This document shows positions 41,036-52,900 of a DNA stretch of 64,000 nt, piece after piece. This DNA is from Mesostigma viride (lineage: Eukaryota; Streptophyta; Mesostigmatophyceae; Mesostigmatales; Mesostigmataceae), in contig RPFO01000246.1 in the NCBI GenBank assembly GCA_009746045.1, positions 1,145,795 to 1,209,794 of the forward strand. The letters are read 5' to 3'. Position 1 is the stretch's first letter. Every line of letters begins with the position of its first letter. A program made the translations under genes and the position numbers. The notes below the pieces were generated by a model. That model ran no database searches. It had not been told where the DNA came from and saw nothing but the letters and a program-made list of their open reading frames with translations.

Positions 41036-42730
41036 ATGGCTATCACGAACAAGAATGTCGCTAAGAAGCTTACCTACAACGAGGATGATGATGGGCAGGA
41101 TCGGCGGATGCCCAGAGACAACAACAAGAAGCCGGCTGGCGATGCGGCCATTTCCAAGAAAAAGAAAAAGAACAAAAAGACTCACAATGGTTGCCAGGAC
41201 GAGGGGACGGCGGCTGCAAAGCCGACCGACCTACCCCCCTCCCCTGCGAGGCCGGAGGCCGAGACGGCTCCCCCCGGGGAGACCGGCTTACCCTCGACTC
41301 CGGCGGCCGCCCCAGCCGCAACCACGGCTGGCGCGGCCATGGCTGCGGAGACCTCGGTGGTAAACCCCACTGAGGCTCCACAGTCCGGCCCCACGTTGCC
41401 ATCTCTTCGGGAGCGTATGCCCCGTCAGACGGCCTCGGTGGCACCGGACGGGACGATTACCTTTCGTCCCGCCACATCAAACCTTAATGTCCCTTTCGCC
41501 CAGGGACATAACCACATTGAGCTAACGTTTGGGCGACCCTCTGCGTCCCTTCTTCGCAAGAAGAAGGACATGGAGAGTATTAAACTCGCACGGGTGGTGC
41601 GAAAACCTGTGGAACCCATCGCCGGACAACCAATGTCCGACGATGAGGTATCCGACACTGCCAGTCTCCCCGATGGGGAGACTGAGATCAATCTTACCCC
41701 AGCGCTCCTGGCGGTCGAGCAGGCCGCGCTGGTGGCAAATGAAGAACGCCGAGCGCGGCAGCGGGACCGAGAGGTCCGCCGAGAGGCGGCTTTTCGGCTC
41801 GCCGCTAAGCGGCAAGAATATGAAGAGGAAGCCGCCCGTCGCCTGGCTACCCACCAGGCGATGGCGGACGCGTACCGCGAGGCCACCCAGCGGTTACGTG
41901 ACCTCTTAAAAAATGCTGACTATCCCATGCACTATGCGGACAGTCAAGACCTGGCCGAGCTTGCTCGGTCAGCACACTTTAAAACCATGTCCTCCATCAC
42001 CCAAGCCAGGGTCACGGAGGCCATCTTGGCCAAACATGGGGTGGTAGCTGAAGAAGCCCCCCCGCTGGAAACCACCAGCAAGAAACCCTCTCCCCCCCAA
42101 CCCCTGCAGTACAAGGAGGGACTGCTGGCCCTGGGCGCGAGGAAGGGCAAAGAGGCGGACTGTCCAGTCCGGCCTGCTATGATCATGGGAGAACCACTCC
42201 CTGACATACCCGAGGATGAGGCTGCCTTTCAGGCAGCCCTCCGGGAGCATGAGGTACGCAAGGAGATGAAGCGTCTCATGCGGGAGGAGGCCAGGAGGAG
42301 AGCAGAGGCAGACACCCCTGCCCGCCCCTCCACCGATGGGGCTGGACCCAGTGGGGTTACCCGGACACCCCCGGGCTCCCCCAGGGCCACCATGACCCCC
42401 CCTCCCCCTCCCCCACCACCCCAGGTTCGCCCTGTGGGTTGGGGCCCCCTCCCAAACCAGGGGGGGTGGCCAGGACCCCAGGAGGCCCTGGGGGGAGGTG
42501 CAGAGGTGCCACAGGCACCCAACAGGCCTGCTGAGGCCCCCCCAAGGAGCGGGGATGTCCTGGAACAGCTCGCCATTCTCCAGGCCCAGCTGGCCTCGTT
42601 GCAAGATCAGCAGTTAACAGCTAACCAGCTGCAAACTGTCGAGGGCCTGCGCGCCCTGATGTCGCGGTATGAGCGGGGGACCATCAACCTGGACCCCACC
42701 CGCCTGCAACAAGCAACCGACGCTTCTTGA
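41036..42730 (+). CDS. Retrotransposon C ORF1
   Basis: 564 residues, starting ATG 19 bases after the LTR. Basic N-terminus (KKKKKNKK), Pro/Ala-rich linker, a short block FAQGHNHIELTFGRPSASLL, a charged helix EERRARQRDREVRREAAF with a likely coiled coil (residues ~225-295), a Pro-rich region (~440-480) and a Gln/Leu-rich C-terminal helix. No enzyme motif. The stop TGA overlaps the start of the gag frame, which is in the -1 frame relative to ORF1, so gag could be made by -1 frameshifting or by reinitiation. The equivalent of B ORF1. Confidence 0.7.
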   Translation: MAITNKNVAKKLTYNEDDDGQDRRMPRDNNKKPAGDAAISKKKKKNKKTHNGCQDEGTAAAKPTDLPPSPARPEAETAPPGETGLPSTPAAAPAATTAGAAMAAETSVVNPTEAPQSGPTLPSLRERMPRQTASVAPDGTITFRPATSNLNVPFAQGHNHIELTFGRPSASLLRKKKDMESIKLARVVRKPVEPIAGQPMSDDEVSDTASLPDGETEINLTPALLAVEQAALVANEERRARQRDREVRREAAFRLAAKRQEYEEEAARRLATHQAMADAYREATQRLRDLLKNADYPMHYADSQDLAELARSAHFKTMSSITQARVTEAILAKHGVVAEEAPPLETTSKKPSPPQPLQYKEGLLALGARKGKEADCPVRPAMIMGEPLPDIPEDEAAFQAALREHEVRKEMKRLMREEARRRAEADTPARPSTDGAGPSGVTRTPPGSPRATMTPPPPPPPPQVRPVGWGPLPNQGGWPGPQEALGGGAEVPQAPNRPAEAPPRSGDVLEQLAILQAQLASLQDQQLTANQLQTVEGLRALMSRYERGTINLDPTRLQQATDAS

Positions 42731-43609
42731 GGGCCAACCCCCCTCTCACAGGTGTGTTTAACCCTCATAAAAAGGAATCCAAAATCAATATTGCTGGCTT
42801 GCCTGAGGGTCACACTGTTGAACAAGCTAAGCAATTTGTTTTTGCTTTGGAGTATGGGATGGAAGGTCTTAACCTTAGACATCAGTTTAAGGCTCTCAGG
42901 GCCTCCTCCACATTCCATCAATCATCTCCTGCAATCAGAGCATTGATTCAAACCTATCAGGAACGTACCCTGACACCTGAAGCAGCCATTGAACAGTGGC
43001 CTACCTTTATCACTGATCTGAAACAGCTAGTGCTTACCAATAACCACATGGAAGCAGTAGAACGTTTCAACTGGCTTGCTGCATATAAGGTGAACAAGAA
43101 TAACCTCTCTGGGGATGCAAAAACATACAGGGTAATGATTGAGAAAGACCTTGAGCTTCTCAAGCTCCAACCAAGGTATCTCATCCACACCTGGCTAACA
43201 AAAGCTAATTTGCAACCTTCTGTCCTGGCTACCCTGCTTACAGGCCTCAAGTCCCTCTGGGACAACTTCAGAGCTGCCATGCTCTATATCGAGGAGGCAG
43301 TGGACCCCCTGGGTACTGGCAACAACCAGGCCCAGGACCCCAAGGTCCAGGGTGTCCAAGGCCACAAACGCAAGGGGCAGGCCAGCCAGGGGGGGCACCC
43401 AAGACCCACAAGTCCTCCCACCAAGGGGGCAGTGGCTCTCAGGGGCGTGGCAACACGTGGCACCGTGTGCCCCTGCATGGCAACCCCAACAACAACAACA
43501 ACAACAACAACAACAGGTCCCAGCAGGGCAACAATAACAACAGGTCCCAACAGGGCCAAAACAACAACAACAACAGGTCCCAGCAGGGCCAGAACCGGTC
43601 CCAGCAGGG

Positions 43610-43640
<31 letters not shown>

Positions 43641-43668
43641 CAGCCTGGCAACCCTGGGGGGTCCATAA
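42727..43668 (+). CDS. Retrotransposon C gag (capsid region)
   Basis: 313 residues; opens at a TTG overlapping the ORF1 stop, no ATG. It contains GLPEGHTVEQAKQFVFALEY, FKALRASSTFHQS, ERFNWLAAYKVNKNN and LLTGLKSLWDNFRAAMLYIE, all conserved in B gag, followed by a basic region and a Thr-rich tail encoded by ACA repeats. The zinc knuckle is not in this frame but in the overlapping pol frame, where the same CAA tract reads as Asn. Shift signals between the two frames were not identified. Confidence 0.65.
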
Positions 43669-46600
43669 GGTGCCTGAGGTGCTTCCAACGAGGGCACGCA
43701 CGGCACAACTGCCCCAACAACGACTCCCTGGCCAACGGGGTGGATCTCTGCCCGGGCTGCTGGCACGCACGTCATCCCCTGGGGCCTCCAGGCAGCCGTT
43801 GCAACAGGCCTCGCTACCCAAATCAATGTGAGTTCACTCACCTTATGTACTCTGAGGATGATGATCTCATTACCATTGGGGATGGCAACCAGGGCATAAT
43901 TGATTTTGAGGCAGCAACCTTACTGTCCTCCCAACACCCTGTTCTGGAACCTTACATAAAAGCACTAACCCCTACTGTTGACAACTCCATAGATATCAAG
44001 GAGCTTGCTCATCAGCTGCACCTAGCCATGGGTCATGAAACAGTGGCTGAGGAACTGGCCAGACGGCTGGGGGGTAGTAGCATGGGAAAACAACTCAGGA
44101 ATGCAGTAAAACTGGCTAGACAACACTGTCAAGAATGTCAGTTCAATAGCCCCAAACCTCAAAAATGGCATACTGCAACTCCTTCCACCAATAGGGGCAT
44201 GATAGTGGGGGATGTGATGCACATCAACAAAGATGTCCAACCCTACCTGATCCTAAAAGACTCATGGTCCAGGTTCACAGTAATGGAACCCCTACCTGGC
44301 ATGTCTGCAGGGCAGCTACGTGTTGCACTCATGATTGCTTTACCCAGATTCTACCCAGTTGACAGAATTTTGCTTGATCAACAATTTTCTTGTCTGACTG
44401 ACCTGGAAGGGTGTGAAGCAATAGAGATTGCTGGGCTGGAAGATCATGAGGGTCAGGGGGTCATTGAAAGAACCATCAGATCTGTCAAAACCCTACTAGC
44501 CAAAAATCCTTCCAAGGATGCTACTTCAGGGGTCTATTGTGACAGGGCACTCTGGTGTCATGAAATGTGCACAACCCTAAACATGAGACCTGTCTTGCAT
44601 GCCACGTGGGGTGAAGTAATCCCAGCAGGCCTGCAGGCAGGTGTATATCCCCCAGAGGTGATAGCACTGTACAACACTGCACGTGCACAAACCTCAGCAA
44701 AACTGGCAGAAAAAGATAAAACCCATTCCAGGCCAGTATTCCAAAAAGGTGATCAAGTTCTCTATTACAAGGAAAACAGCTTTGGTAAGGTTGGAACTTG
44801 GCTAGGTCCAGTTACCATCCGTGGATTTACCAAAAACAGCAAGACCGTGGAGGTCAAGCACAATATCAATGGGAAGCGTCACAGGGTGAGCTGTCATAGA
44901 ATTAAGAAGTATTATTCTCCCATGGCAGACGTGCCTGGGGAAGAGTCTTTAAGCATGGACTCACTACTTCTATCTGGCAACTCCAGCATGCCCAGCAGTA
45001 GCTCTGAGCCACCAATTACTGCTGTTGACAGCACCACAGCACCCTCTGTGAACCCTTCCACCCTCAGTGAAGCCAGGCCCACTTCACAACCTGGGGATTG
45101 CTTAACCAGGCACGAGGTAGCTGGGTTGGAAGCATTAGCTCAGCCCCAAGGCACCAAATTGTCTGCCAACCCTCCCGCTCTGAGGTCAAGATTGGCAGTC
45201 GCCTTGCAAGCATTACACAGGTCACATAAGCAACAAGCTGCTGTGGCCGCAGGGTTGGCAAAAGTCTCAGCTGTGTGCACTAGTCAGGACCCCTGGACCC
45301 TGGCAATAGACACTCAGGCACAGGTCAGTGTGATCAGTGCACAAGCCATCCCTGGTCTTGAGATTGCACCTTCATTTTGGGCACGGGTGCAGGATTTCTC
45401 AGGCCAAAGCTCACTGGATGTAGTGGGACAAGTGATGCTCCCTATACTTGGTATTCAGACACCCTTCCAGGTGGTGGAGGGGTACTCTGGTAACACCTTG
45501 TTGGGGGAACCTTTTGTATCCTATCCTGGGGTGCTTATCTCAGCTAATGAGCTCAGTGTCACAGGGGTGGGTGCAGTTCCTCTGGACCACTTTAAAATCC
45601 CTCTCTCCAGTATTGTCCCTGGTATGGATGCTGTCATCAAGGCAGTCAACACTCAGTATGCACCAGGGGAGATCCCTGATCTGGACAAGTTAGTGCACAG
45701 CCAGTTCCTCCATCCCTCAGCCTTTGGGCTGGGTAAGTGGGACATAGCCATGCACTCACCCCACCAAATCTCCCACGTCATACAAGAATGCAAAACACAA
45801 AAAGGGTTTACCAAGTGGCTGATGGCCATTGTCCACCAAGCCAGGCAGGAATGGGTCCTGCCCAACCCCAAAAACCCTCAATACAAACCGCCTGTCACCC
45901 CTTCATGGGACGTGCCAGAGGGAGCCAAAAAGCTCAGATTAAAATTTGTTCTCAAACAAAAACCACAAAAAGTGGGCTCCCCAATCTTCCATGCCAGACC
46001 ATGTGTCACAGAATTAAAGGGGACATCCACACTGCCAAAAGGGGAAACATACACACCTGGGCTGCAACAAACCTCACTCAGGATCATGCTCTCCCTATTC
46101 CTCCACAACCTCAATGCAGGCCAAGACTATGTCTGCAAAGCCACTGATATTAAAAGGGCCTTCCTCAGGGGGGACCCAGAAAAGGCTGAATCTGTGTGGA
46201 AAGGGAAGGTGTACGTGGTAGACACCCCAGCTGTGTGGAAACCTTATATTGATGAGCCCCACCTTATCATCAACATTGGGGTGGAAGGGCTTGTCAGTGC
46301 CCCAAAAATTTTCAGAGACTCAGCAGAGGAAGTATTCAAAAAGCTCAAGGCCACGTATGATGACCTGGACCCATGCTTTTTTGTTGTACCCACCCCCTCT
46401 GGACTGCTGTTCTTTGTGTGGCATGGAGATGACCAACTCATTTGTGGGCCTAGAGCTGAGGTGGAAACCTTTATTCAGCAGGTCCAGGAATCATATGAGA
46501 TTGGCAAACAGGTGGAATTGAGCACAACCCCCATCCAGTTCTGTGGCATCATGTTGCAGCTGCATAGGCAGCCAGATCAGTGGGTCTGCTCTCTCTCCCC

Positions 46601-47354
46601 TCCTGCAGAATATATCCAAGATTGTCTAGATCTGCTGCAGGACAACTACCTCCCCTTACATATGTGTGCCACTGTTCAGGGCAAACTGGGGTGGTGGTCA
46701 GCCATCTGTGGGGCTCCCTTAGCTGTCATCAGCAGGGTCACCCATGATGTTCTAGTCAAGATCAAATGCAGTCACATCAGGAAGTTGGTCAATGACTGTC
46801 CCCCCCTCATCCTCCATGGCCTGAATCTGATGGAAGACATCCACATCCAATGTGTCATGGACAGCTCCATGGAGAGCAGAACAATCAATCAGATGGGGGC
46901 ACGGGAATCAGGGCTGTTTTTTCTCACCAACAGGTCAGATTACATGTCCCTCACTTCCTGGTACAGCAGGCTACACCGCAGAAAACCTGGCAGCAGCAAC
47001 TCAGCTGAATGTCGTGCTGTGGTGTCTGCTGCATTGCATGCTCGTTCCCTGCAGCACATGCTCACCTGGCTACAAACCCAGGCAGGCAGCACATGCAATG
47101 TCATCTCACATCTCTATACTGACAGCCAATCTGTGATCAGTTTTCTAACCAAGAAATCTGTCTCTGCTGCTGTCCACACTGACTTGGATTGGGTGATCCT
47201 CAAACAGGAGGCCACCTATTTTTCCAGCTGGACTCATGTGGATGATGAGGACAACCCAGCAGACGCTCTCACGAAGCTGCGGGATGCTGCTGGCCAACAG
47301 TACCAGCTCCTCTTTCAGAACATGAACCCCTATGATATCAGAGTCAGTGTTTGA
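43467..47354 (+). CDS. Retrotransposon C pol: zinc knuckle, integrase, protease, reverse transcriptase, RNase H
   Basis: 1295 residues, open throughout. After an Asn/Gln-rich start come CCHC CLRCFQRGHARHNC (residues ~69-82) and a second Cys box CPGCWHARHPLGPPGSRC. Integrase: HLAMGHE ... HCQECQ zinc domain (~190-225), GDVMHIN (~247), LLDQQF (~304), GVIERTIRSV (~332). Then the protease-like AIDTQAQVSVIS (~614) with TLLGEPFV. Reverse transcriptase: TDIKRAFLRGD (~892) and WHGDDQL (HGDD codons 46422-46433, ~985). RNase H: MDSSMES, AECRA, TDSQS and NPADALTKL (~1130-1270). It overlaps gag by ~200 bases, so it is probably made as a frameshift fusion; the start shown is only the first possible codon. 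Confidence 0.85.
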
Positions 47355-47728
47355 ATAAATGACTGGCCATAGCACAGTACACAACCACCACACCCCCTTA
47401 CCACAGCGATAGCTGCTGGGCGCCATAAAATTCAACACATTCGTTGTGGGGTGTGAGTGCTGGCTAGGTCAGATTTGTATCCATTTGCAGCTTGAGGACA
47501 CAAGCTTTGTATCCATTTACTTAATGTGTGCTTCAGTACCTGGCCAAACCAGCCAGCTGTGTACACCTTATTTAATGTGCAATATAACACCTGGCCAGAA
47601 CAGCCAGCTGTAACCAACCTGGCTCAACCAGCCATGTCTCTTTTGTACCCCTAATCAACTTAAAAACAATAACAATAATGTTGGGGGTGCAGACCTGCAT
47701 TAAGAAATAAATAATAAAACAATACTGG
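47355..47728 (+). other. Retrotransposon C 3' non-coding region
   Basis: Contains three CTGGCC/CCAGCCA(G/T)-type repeats (near 47533, 47590, 47622) and ends AAATAATAAAACAATACTGG before the LTR. There is no classical long polypurine tract, only the A-rich run. Confidence 0.5.
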
Positions 47729-48201
47729 AGTTAGTCTCCATGCTTTGCTGTAGACTAAGTCTCAAAGGCATTGTGAATACAACGTATGAATAAGCCTTGT
47801 AAACCCATGTTGGTATGTGAATATAAATACCACGTGGGCTATGCAGATAGGGATGCTAGTCGAGTCGCATACGTTTCCCTAGATAGGTACTTTGGGTACT
47901 GAGGTACGTGACAGATGTCAGTACCCAGTATACGTAGTGTCCTGTCATTGGACGGTACTAGAGTATCCTAGATAGGGACCGTACTGCAGCGTGCATTGAT
48001 TTGTGATCGCACGATGCAGTGACTAGGCAGCTACCTGTCATCGTGCGGCCTCGGGCCAACGGTCTGCACCCAACGGTCACTGGCGGCGCAGCCGGTGAGA
48101 GGAACGTTGATAAAGGGTAAACCTATTTTCTAATGAACCAAGCAATTCATTGCTCCAAGCTTTCAGTGTTCTCAAGCAATATATCCCACCGCATTCTAAC
48201 T
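47729..48201 (+). repeat. Retrotransposon C, 3' LTR
   Basis: 473 bp, the same as 40546-41017 with one extra T. Confidence 0.85.
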
Positions 48202-48381
48202 TGTATGTATGTATGTATGTATGTATGTTTGTTTGTTTGTTTGTTTGTTTGTTTAATTGCTCAATTAATTGTTTGTTTGGTTGACAGTGCGTAGTCACCA
48301 CTTTGTCCACTGCACGCCACACTTAACTGCACTTGTCACTTCACAATTCCTATTCATTGTGCTGGCGTTTCTTAGACATCT

Positions 48382-48998
48382 AGTTGTAAGAGTGAGAATG
48401 CCACGAATTCCGCCATGGTTCTTGCAGGAAGTTGCCTTTATTAATAACAAGGAAACACAGACGTAAGTCACGTCACTTCCAAGACTGCACGCAGCACAGG
48501 CGACAGGGTCGCAGTGCCCAGAGAACGTGCACGCAAGAACTAGCGTCCCGGTGCGACCAAGTCACACATACAGGTTGTTAGGGACGCGTCCAAGTAATCA
48601 GCTGCACTGTCACAGCCGAACTGTCAATCAATTGATTACACAGACTCTGGCACGCCTTTGGCGCGCAGATCTATCAATTGTCCATACGGCTAGTCCTGTG
48701 GACCTATCCGTACACTACTCAGCATCAATTGTCTCATAGGTCCTGGCGCGCTACAGCACGCCTACCTATCAATTGACCATCAAGTCCTGTACAAGTCCTG
48801 TCAACGTCCTGCGGACTATCAAAGTGACACTTGTACATCCTGTGTCCGTACGCGCCCACAGTGGCGCGCCGGGTACTGTCGGCACAGCCTAGGAAACGTC
48901 ATAACTTTTACGTTCCTTAACCAAATGAGGCGTTCAAGGTGCCGTTGGAAAGAGCGTAACAATCTCTATCCATCTAACGTAAATCCTTTACGTTAACT
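48382..48998 (-). repeat. Retrotransposon A2, 3' LTR
   Basis: 617 bp; on the minus strand AGTTAACGTAAAGG... to ...TCTTACAACT. Inside the element it is preceded by AAAGAAAAGAAGGGATTGG, a clear polypurine tract. Confidence 0.85.
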
Positions 48999-49947
48999 CC
49001 AATCCCTTCTTTTCTTTAGGGATCACATCCCCTGCCAGGGACCCTTGAAGTAGCTTGAAATGTCCTTCACTCCAGCTTGAAGCTTGAACAGATGTCTTTA
49101 ATGGCCATGCCATTCCCCCAGCCCTTTCTTTTAAGGAACTGGAAAAGAAACAGATCTGCCACAGGGAAAACCATTCCATGAGAAATGGATAAAAACCTAT
49201 GGAAGTGGCATTACAGAGTACCACCAGATATTAGAAGCACACAAAATTAAATACATACAGGTTAATTCTATGAGGTCTTCTCCAGGAATTAATCCCATCA
49301 CCTCGGTAGAGCCTCCAGTACAATGACCTTCTGGCGGTGAGTTACATTAATCCCAGATACTAATCCCATAAAACCCAGTACATATTCAATATAAGTACAA
49401 TAAATCCATGACAATTAAAATACCACTTGACAAAGTAAGGCGTATTACAATAGTTTGCCTGTCATTCTCTCAACAGGGGTCTATTGGCGCCCGTCTTACG
49501 GCGCCCGTCTACTTGCCAGATGGTAAACTGCCACAGCAAACAAATGACAAAATGAAACACATAGGCAACAATTAAATCCTGCCCTGGGGAACTAGGGAAG
49601 TCTGAACAGGCAAACACCTGAACAGGCCAGCTTGTAGAAACATAATACCAGGGAATCGAACCCCGCCCTATAAACCCCAGAATAAAGGTTCCCAGACCAT
49701 TGTGAGAAGTATGTACAAATATACATTTCTTTTAAAATAGAATACATGGTCTGTAATGGACCTGTCAACCTTGTGTAGTCAACAGCATGAACCCCAGCCA
49801 AAACCTGGCTGTATCCTGATTAAAATCAGAGTGAGTGTACCATGGTCCATGAGCCTTAGTACAGACTAAAATACAGGTATTATGCCAGTCACAATGCTGA
49901 CACTACCACACAATCTGCTCTCCAATGCCCTATAACCAGGCACCAGC
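48999..49947 (-). other. Retrotransposon A2 3' non-coding region
   Basis: About 950 bases between the RNase H stop and the polypurine tract. Matches 32276-32869 of element A, including the T-arm-like hairpin (near 49653-49669), and then continues for ~370 bases that element A has lost. Confidence 0.65.
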
Positions 49948-52900
49948 TTAGACAGCTTGCTGAGATGGGTCCATCAGAGACTGAAGAACCTTGTATTGCA
50001 CTGCTGCCTTCTGCACTAGCTTGGTCAAAGCATCAGCAGGATTGTCAACCCCAGGGATATGCTCAATATTGGCCAAGGAGGACAACTCCTTAAGAAGGAG
50101 ATAATCCAAGTCCCTACTTCTGGCCATCTGCCTGTGCACAAACTGCACCATCCCCATGGAGTCTGTTTTTAGAAGAGTGGTAACCTGAAGTGGCCAAGGA
50201 GTGTTAGAAGTCATCTGATGAAGCAACTCCTTCAGATAAAGGCTTGTGTGAATGCCTTCACAAATAGCCCTGCATTCTGCCACATCACTGCTGACAGCCA
50301 CCCGTTTGTGCAGGCGACTAAACCAGCTCACCAAACTCCCCAGGCCTTCCTGTCTGAGCACAAAGAGCCCTGCAGCCCTGCCCCTGACCTTGGAGACCTG
50401 CCTGCTGTCCATTGAGCTATCCACATACAGCTCCATGCAAATGGGTTGTGATAAATCCACTGCAGACAACAGAATGCCAGATGAAGCCCTGACCTGATCA
50501 GCCACCTTGGCAGACCCTAGCTCCACCAGCATGTCATCAGGCAACCTGGCTATGACCATAAGGTCTGGCCTGGAAATGCCTGCCACCCAAGCAACCATGC
50601 CCCTCACCATGGGACACAGTGCCTGTGTGATGGTTGGAGGAAGCTTGCTAATGAGGGTCTCTTGATAATCATTGCCCCCCACCAGCAGCATACGCCACTC
50701 CCCCCCTTCTTCACCAGTGTGGCCTCCATGCCCACAAACAGCAGAGGCTCATTCTCCACCTGCCATTGCTCCCTACCCAGAGGAAACTTGGACTTAATGA
50801 TGGAGATCAGCTCCTTAAGCCACGACGTGGGAGCTATCAGATGTAGGTCATCCCCGTGCAGCGAAGCATACACTGGCAGGCCTTCCCATTGCCCCAGAAA
50901 CAGACAGGGGTCTACAGGAGAGACCTTCAAGTTGCAATGCTCCTTCAGGAAACGGTTGAGAGTCTCCCTCCAGATTATTGGACTTGACCTCAGGCCCTCC
51001 AGGCCCTTGAGGATTTTAAGGAACTCCGTGTGGATGTCCCTTTTCCATACAGCAGGCACCCTAACATAGAAAGGCGTCTTGCCCTCCCACTTTTCCTGTG
51101 CCACATCTGCATCCCCTCCAGAAATGCCCTCTTGAAGTCTACCACCACTGAGCCATAGTCCAAGCCCTTGTTGAGAAGGCCTAGAAATACACACAGCAGC
51201 AGCCTCCAAGTATCATGCAGCATGCCAGGGGTATACAACTCCTCAGCAGTGCACTCACCAGTACCCTTGAACTCATTCAGCACTGGCCTGACATGTGGTA
51301 CCTTGACCCCGTCCACCTCCTTCATCTTGATGACAAACTTGAGCTTGAGTAGACGTCGTGCAGGAGGCAGGTCATTGACAGGTTCCACGCATTTCTTGGA
51401 GATCCAGTCCTCCCCAGATTTAATCAGACCCAGTGTGACCTGGGGACACATAATGGGAGAGGACATGAGCTTCACCAGGCCTTGGTAGTTGATAGGGCTG
51501 TGTCCAGCAAGTGAGTGAGGACCAATGCCCAAACTGCTTGGATGACTAGCAGCTGGCAATGAGGTCATCAACCAAGGGCTCCTGCCCCTGGCACACTTGC
51601 ACACGCTTAACCGTCCTGGTTACTGCACGTGATAGGTGAGTGGTCCTGAAATTAATCAGTGGGACCTGACCAGCCCCTTCCTTAGTCAGGAGAGAGGACG
51701 TGATCACTACCCCATCCTGGCATAGGAAATTCTGCCCCAGAAGAGCAGGTCCTTGATAGCCCTCCAAGACACAAAAAGCAGTGTCCTGTCCAAGGATAGG
51801 AATGAATACCTCACCCAGTACCTTCACGTGTACCCCGCCACTGAAGTCAGACACAAACTGATAGCTGGGTTCAGTCATGCTGTACCCTGCTGCAGCCCTG
51901 GTCCCAATGATGGAAACCTGAGAATTAGTGTCTACCTCTAAGGCAGTGTCCAGCCCCAGATTGCCATGCCACCTGAGCTTGGCTACCTTGGGCTGCTTCT
52001 TGGCTCTTTGTAGAGCCCCAATCAATCCAGCCAAACTTGTCCCCCTGGGCTTGGTTAGTGCCTTGGGCTTGACAGTTGACTCCCCAGCTGTTGACCTTGC
52101 AGCCTGTTCAACAAGTACCTCTGCAACCTGGCCAGGGCTGACAGATTCCCCTGCAACAGATGTGGTCGTTGCGTCAGTGATGTCACTTGGGACCTGAAAA
52201 TCCTGCAGATCCTGTGAGCCTTGTGCCTGACTGCCCTCATTCATCAGGTTAGGCTTGACATATGACCAACTCAGCCGGTGTACATGCTTTGGTTCGTCCT
52301 CCATGCTGACCAAGCATGCGTGGCTAGCTTCATCAACCTGGGTAACCACCCCAGGACTCCAGCTACCACGTTTGCCATAAAGGCTAGGTTCCTTCCAAGC
52401 TAGGACCTTCTGACCCACTTGTGGCTCCAGCATCTTCCAACCCCGGTCCTTCTCCCTCAGCTTGGCAAAGGTGACATGTGCAGCATGTTTCCAGCCCTCC
52501 AGCACATGTGGTGGGCACAGGCCATGATATAGACCCATTGGGCTGACAGCAACTCCATCATAGTAGAAGTTAACCCTGCTGTTCAGCTGCTGCTCCACGT
52601 TCCTCAGCCATGCACTCCTGACAAGTGCAGGTGCAGACAAGGGTACCCAGTCTTCAGAGATGATCAATTTCTTGACCTCCTGGATTGCCCTCTCGATAGC
52701 ACCCTGCTGCCCATGAGCCTCCCTAGGTGTAACCAGCAACTCAGGAAGGGTAGGATCACCCTTGAGATGCTGAAACTGCATGTCCACCTGGATCCTTGTG
52801 GTAGGAAACTTGGCTCTTACATTCTGCAGGGCAGCCAGCAAGTACCTGTTCTTCATAGAAGGTAAATGCTCCAGCACCTTGTATTTCGTGTACCTGTCCA

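Larger units (their letters stand above)
40546..48201 (+). mobile_element. LTR retrotransposon C (Copia-like), complete and apparently intact
   Basis: 7656 bp, LTRs at 40546-41017 and 47729-48201, duplication TGTAT at 40541-40545 and 48202-48206. The LTRs look identical except for one T (AAGCTTCAG versus AAGCTTTCAG), so insertion is very recent. It carries three long overlapping ORFs: ORF1, gag and a 1295-residue pol. It is the best candidate in the window for an element still able to move. Confidence 0.9.
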
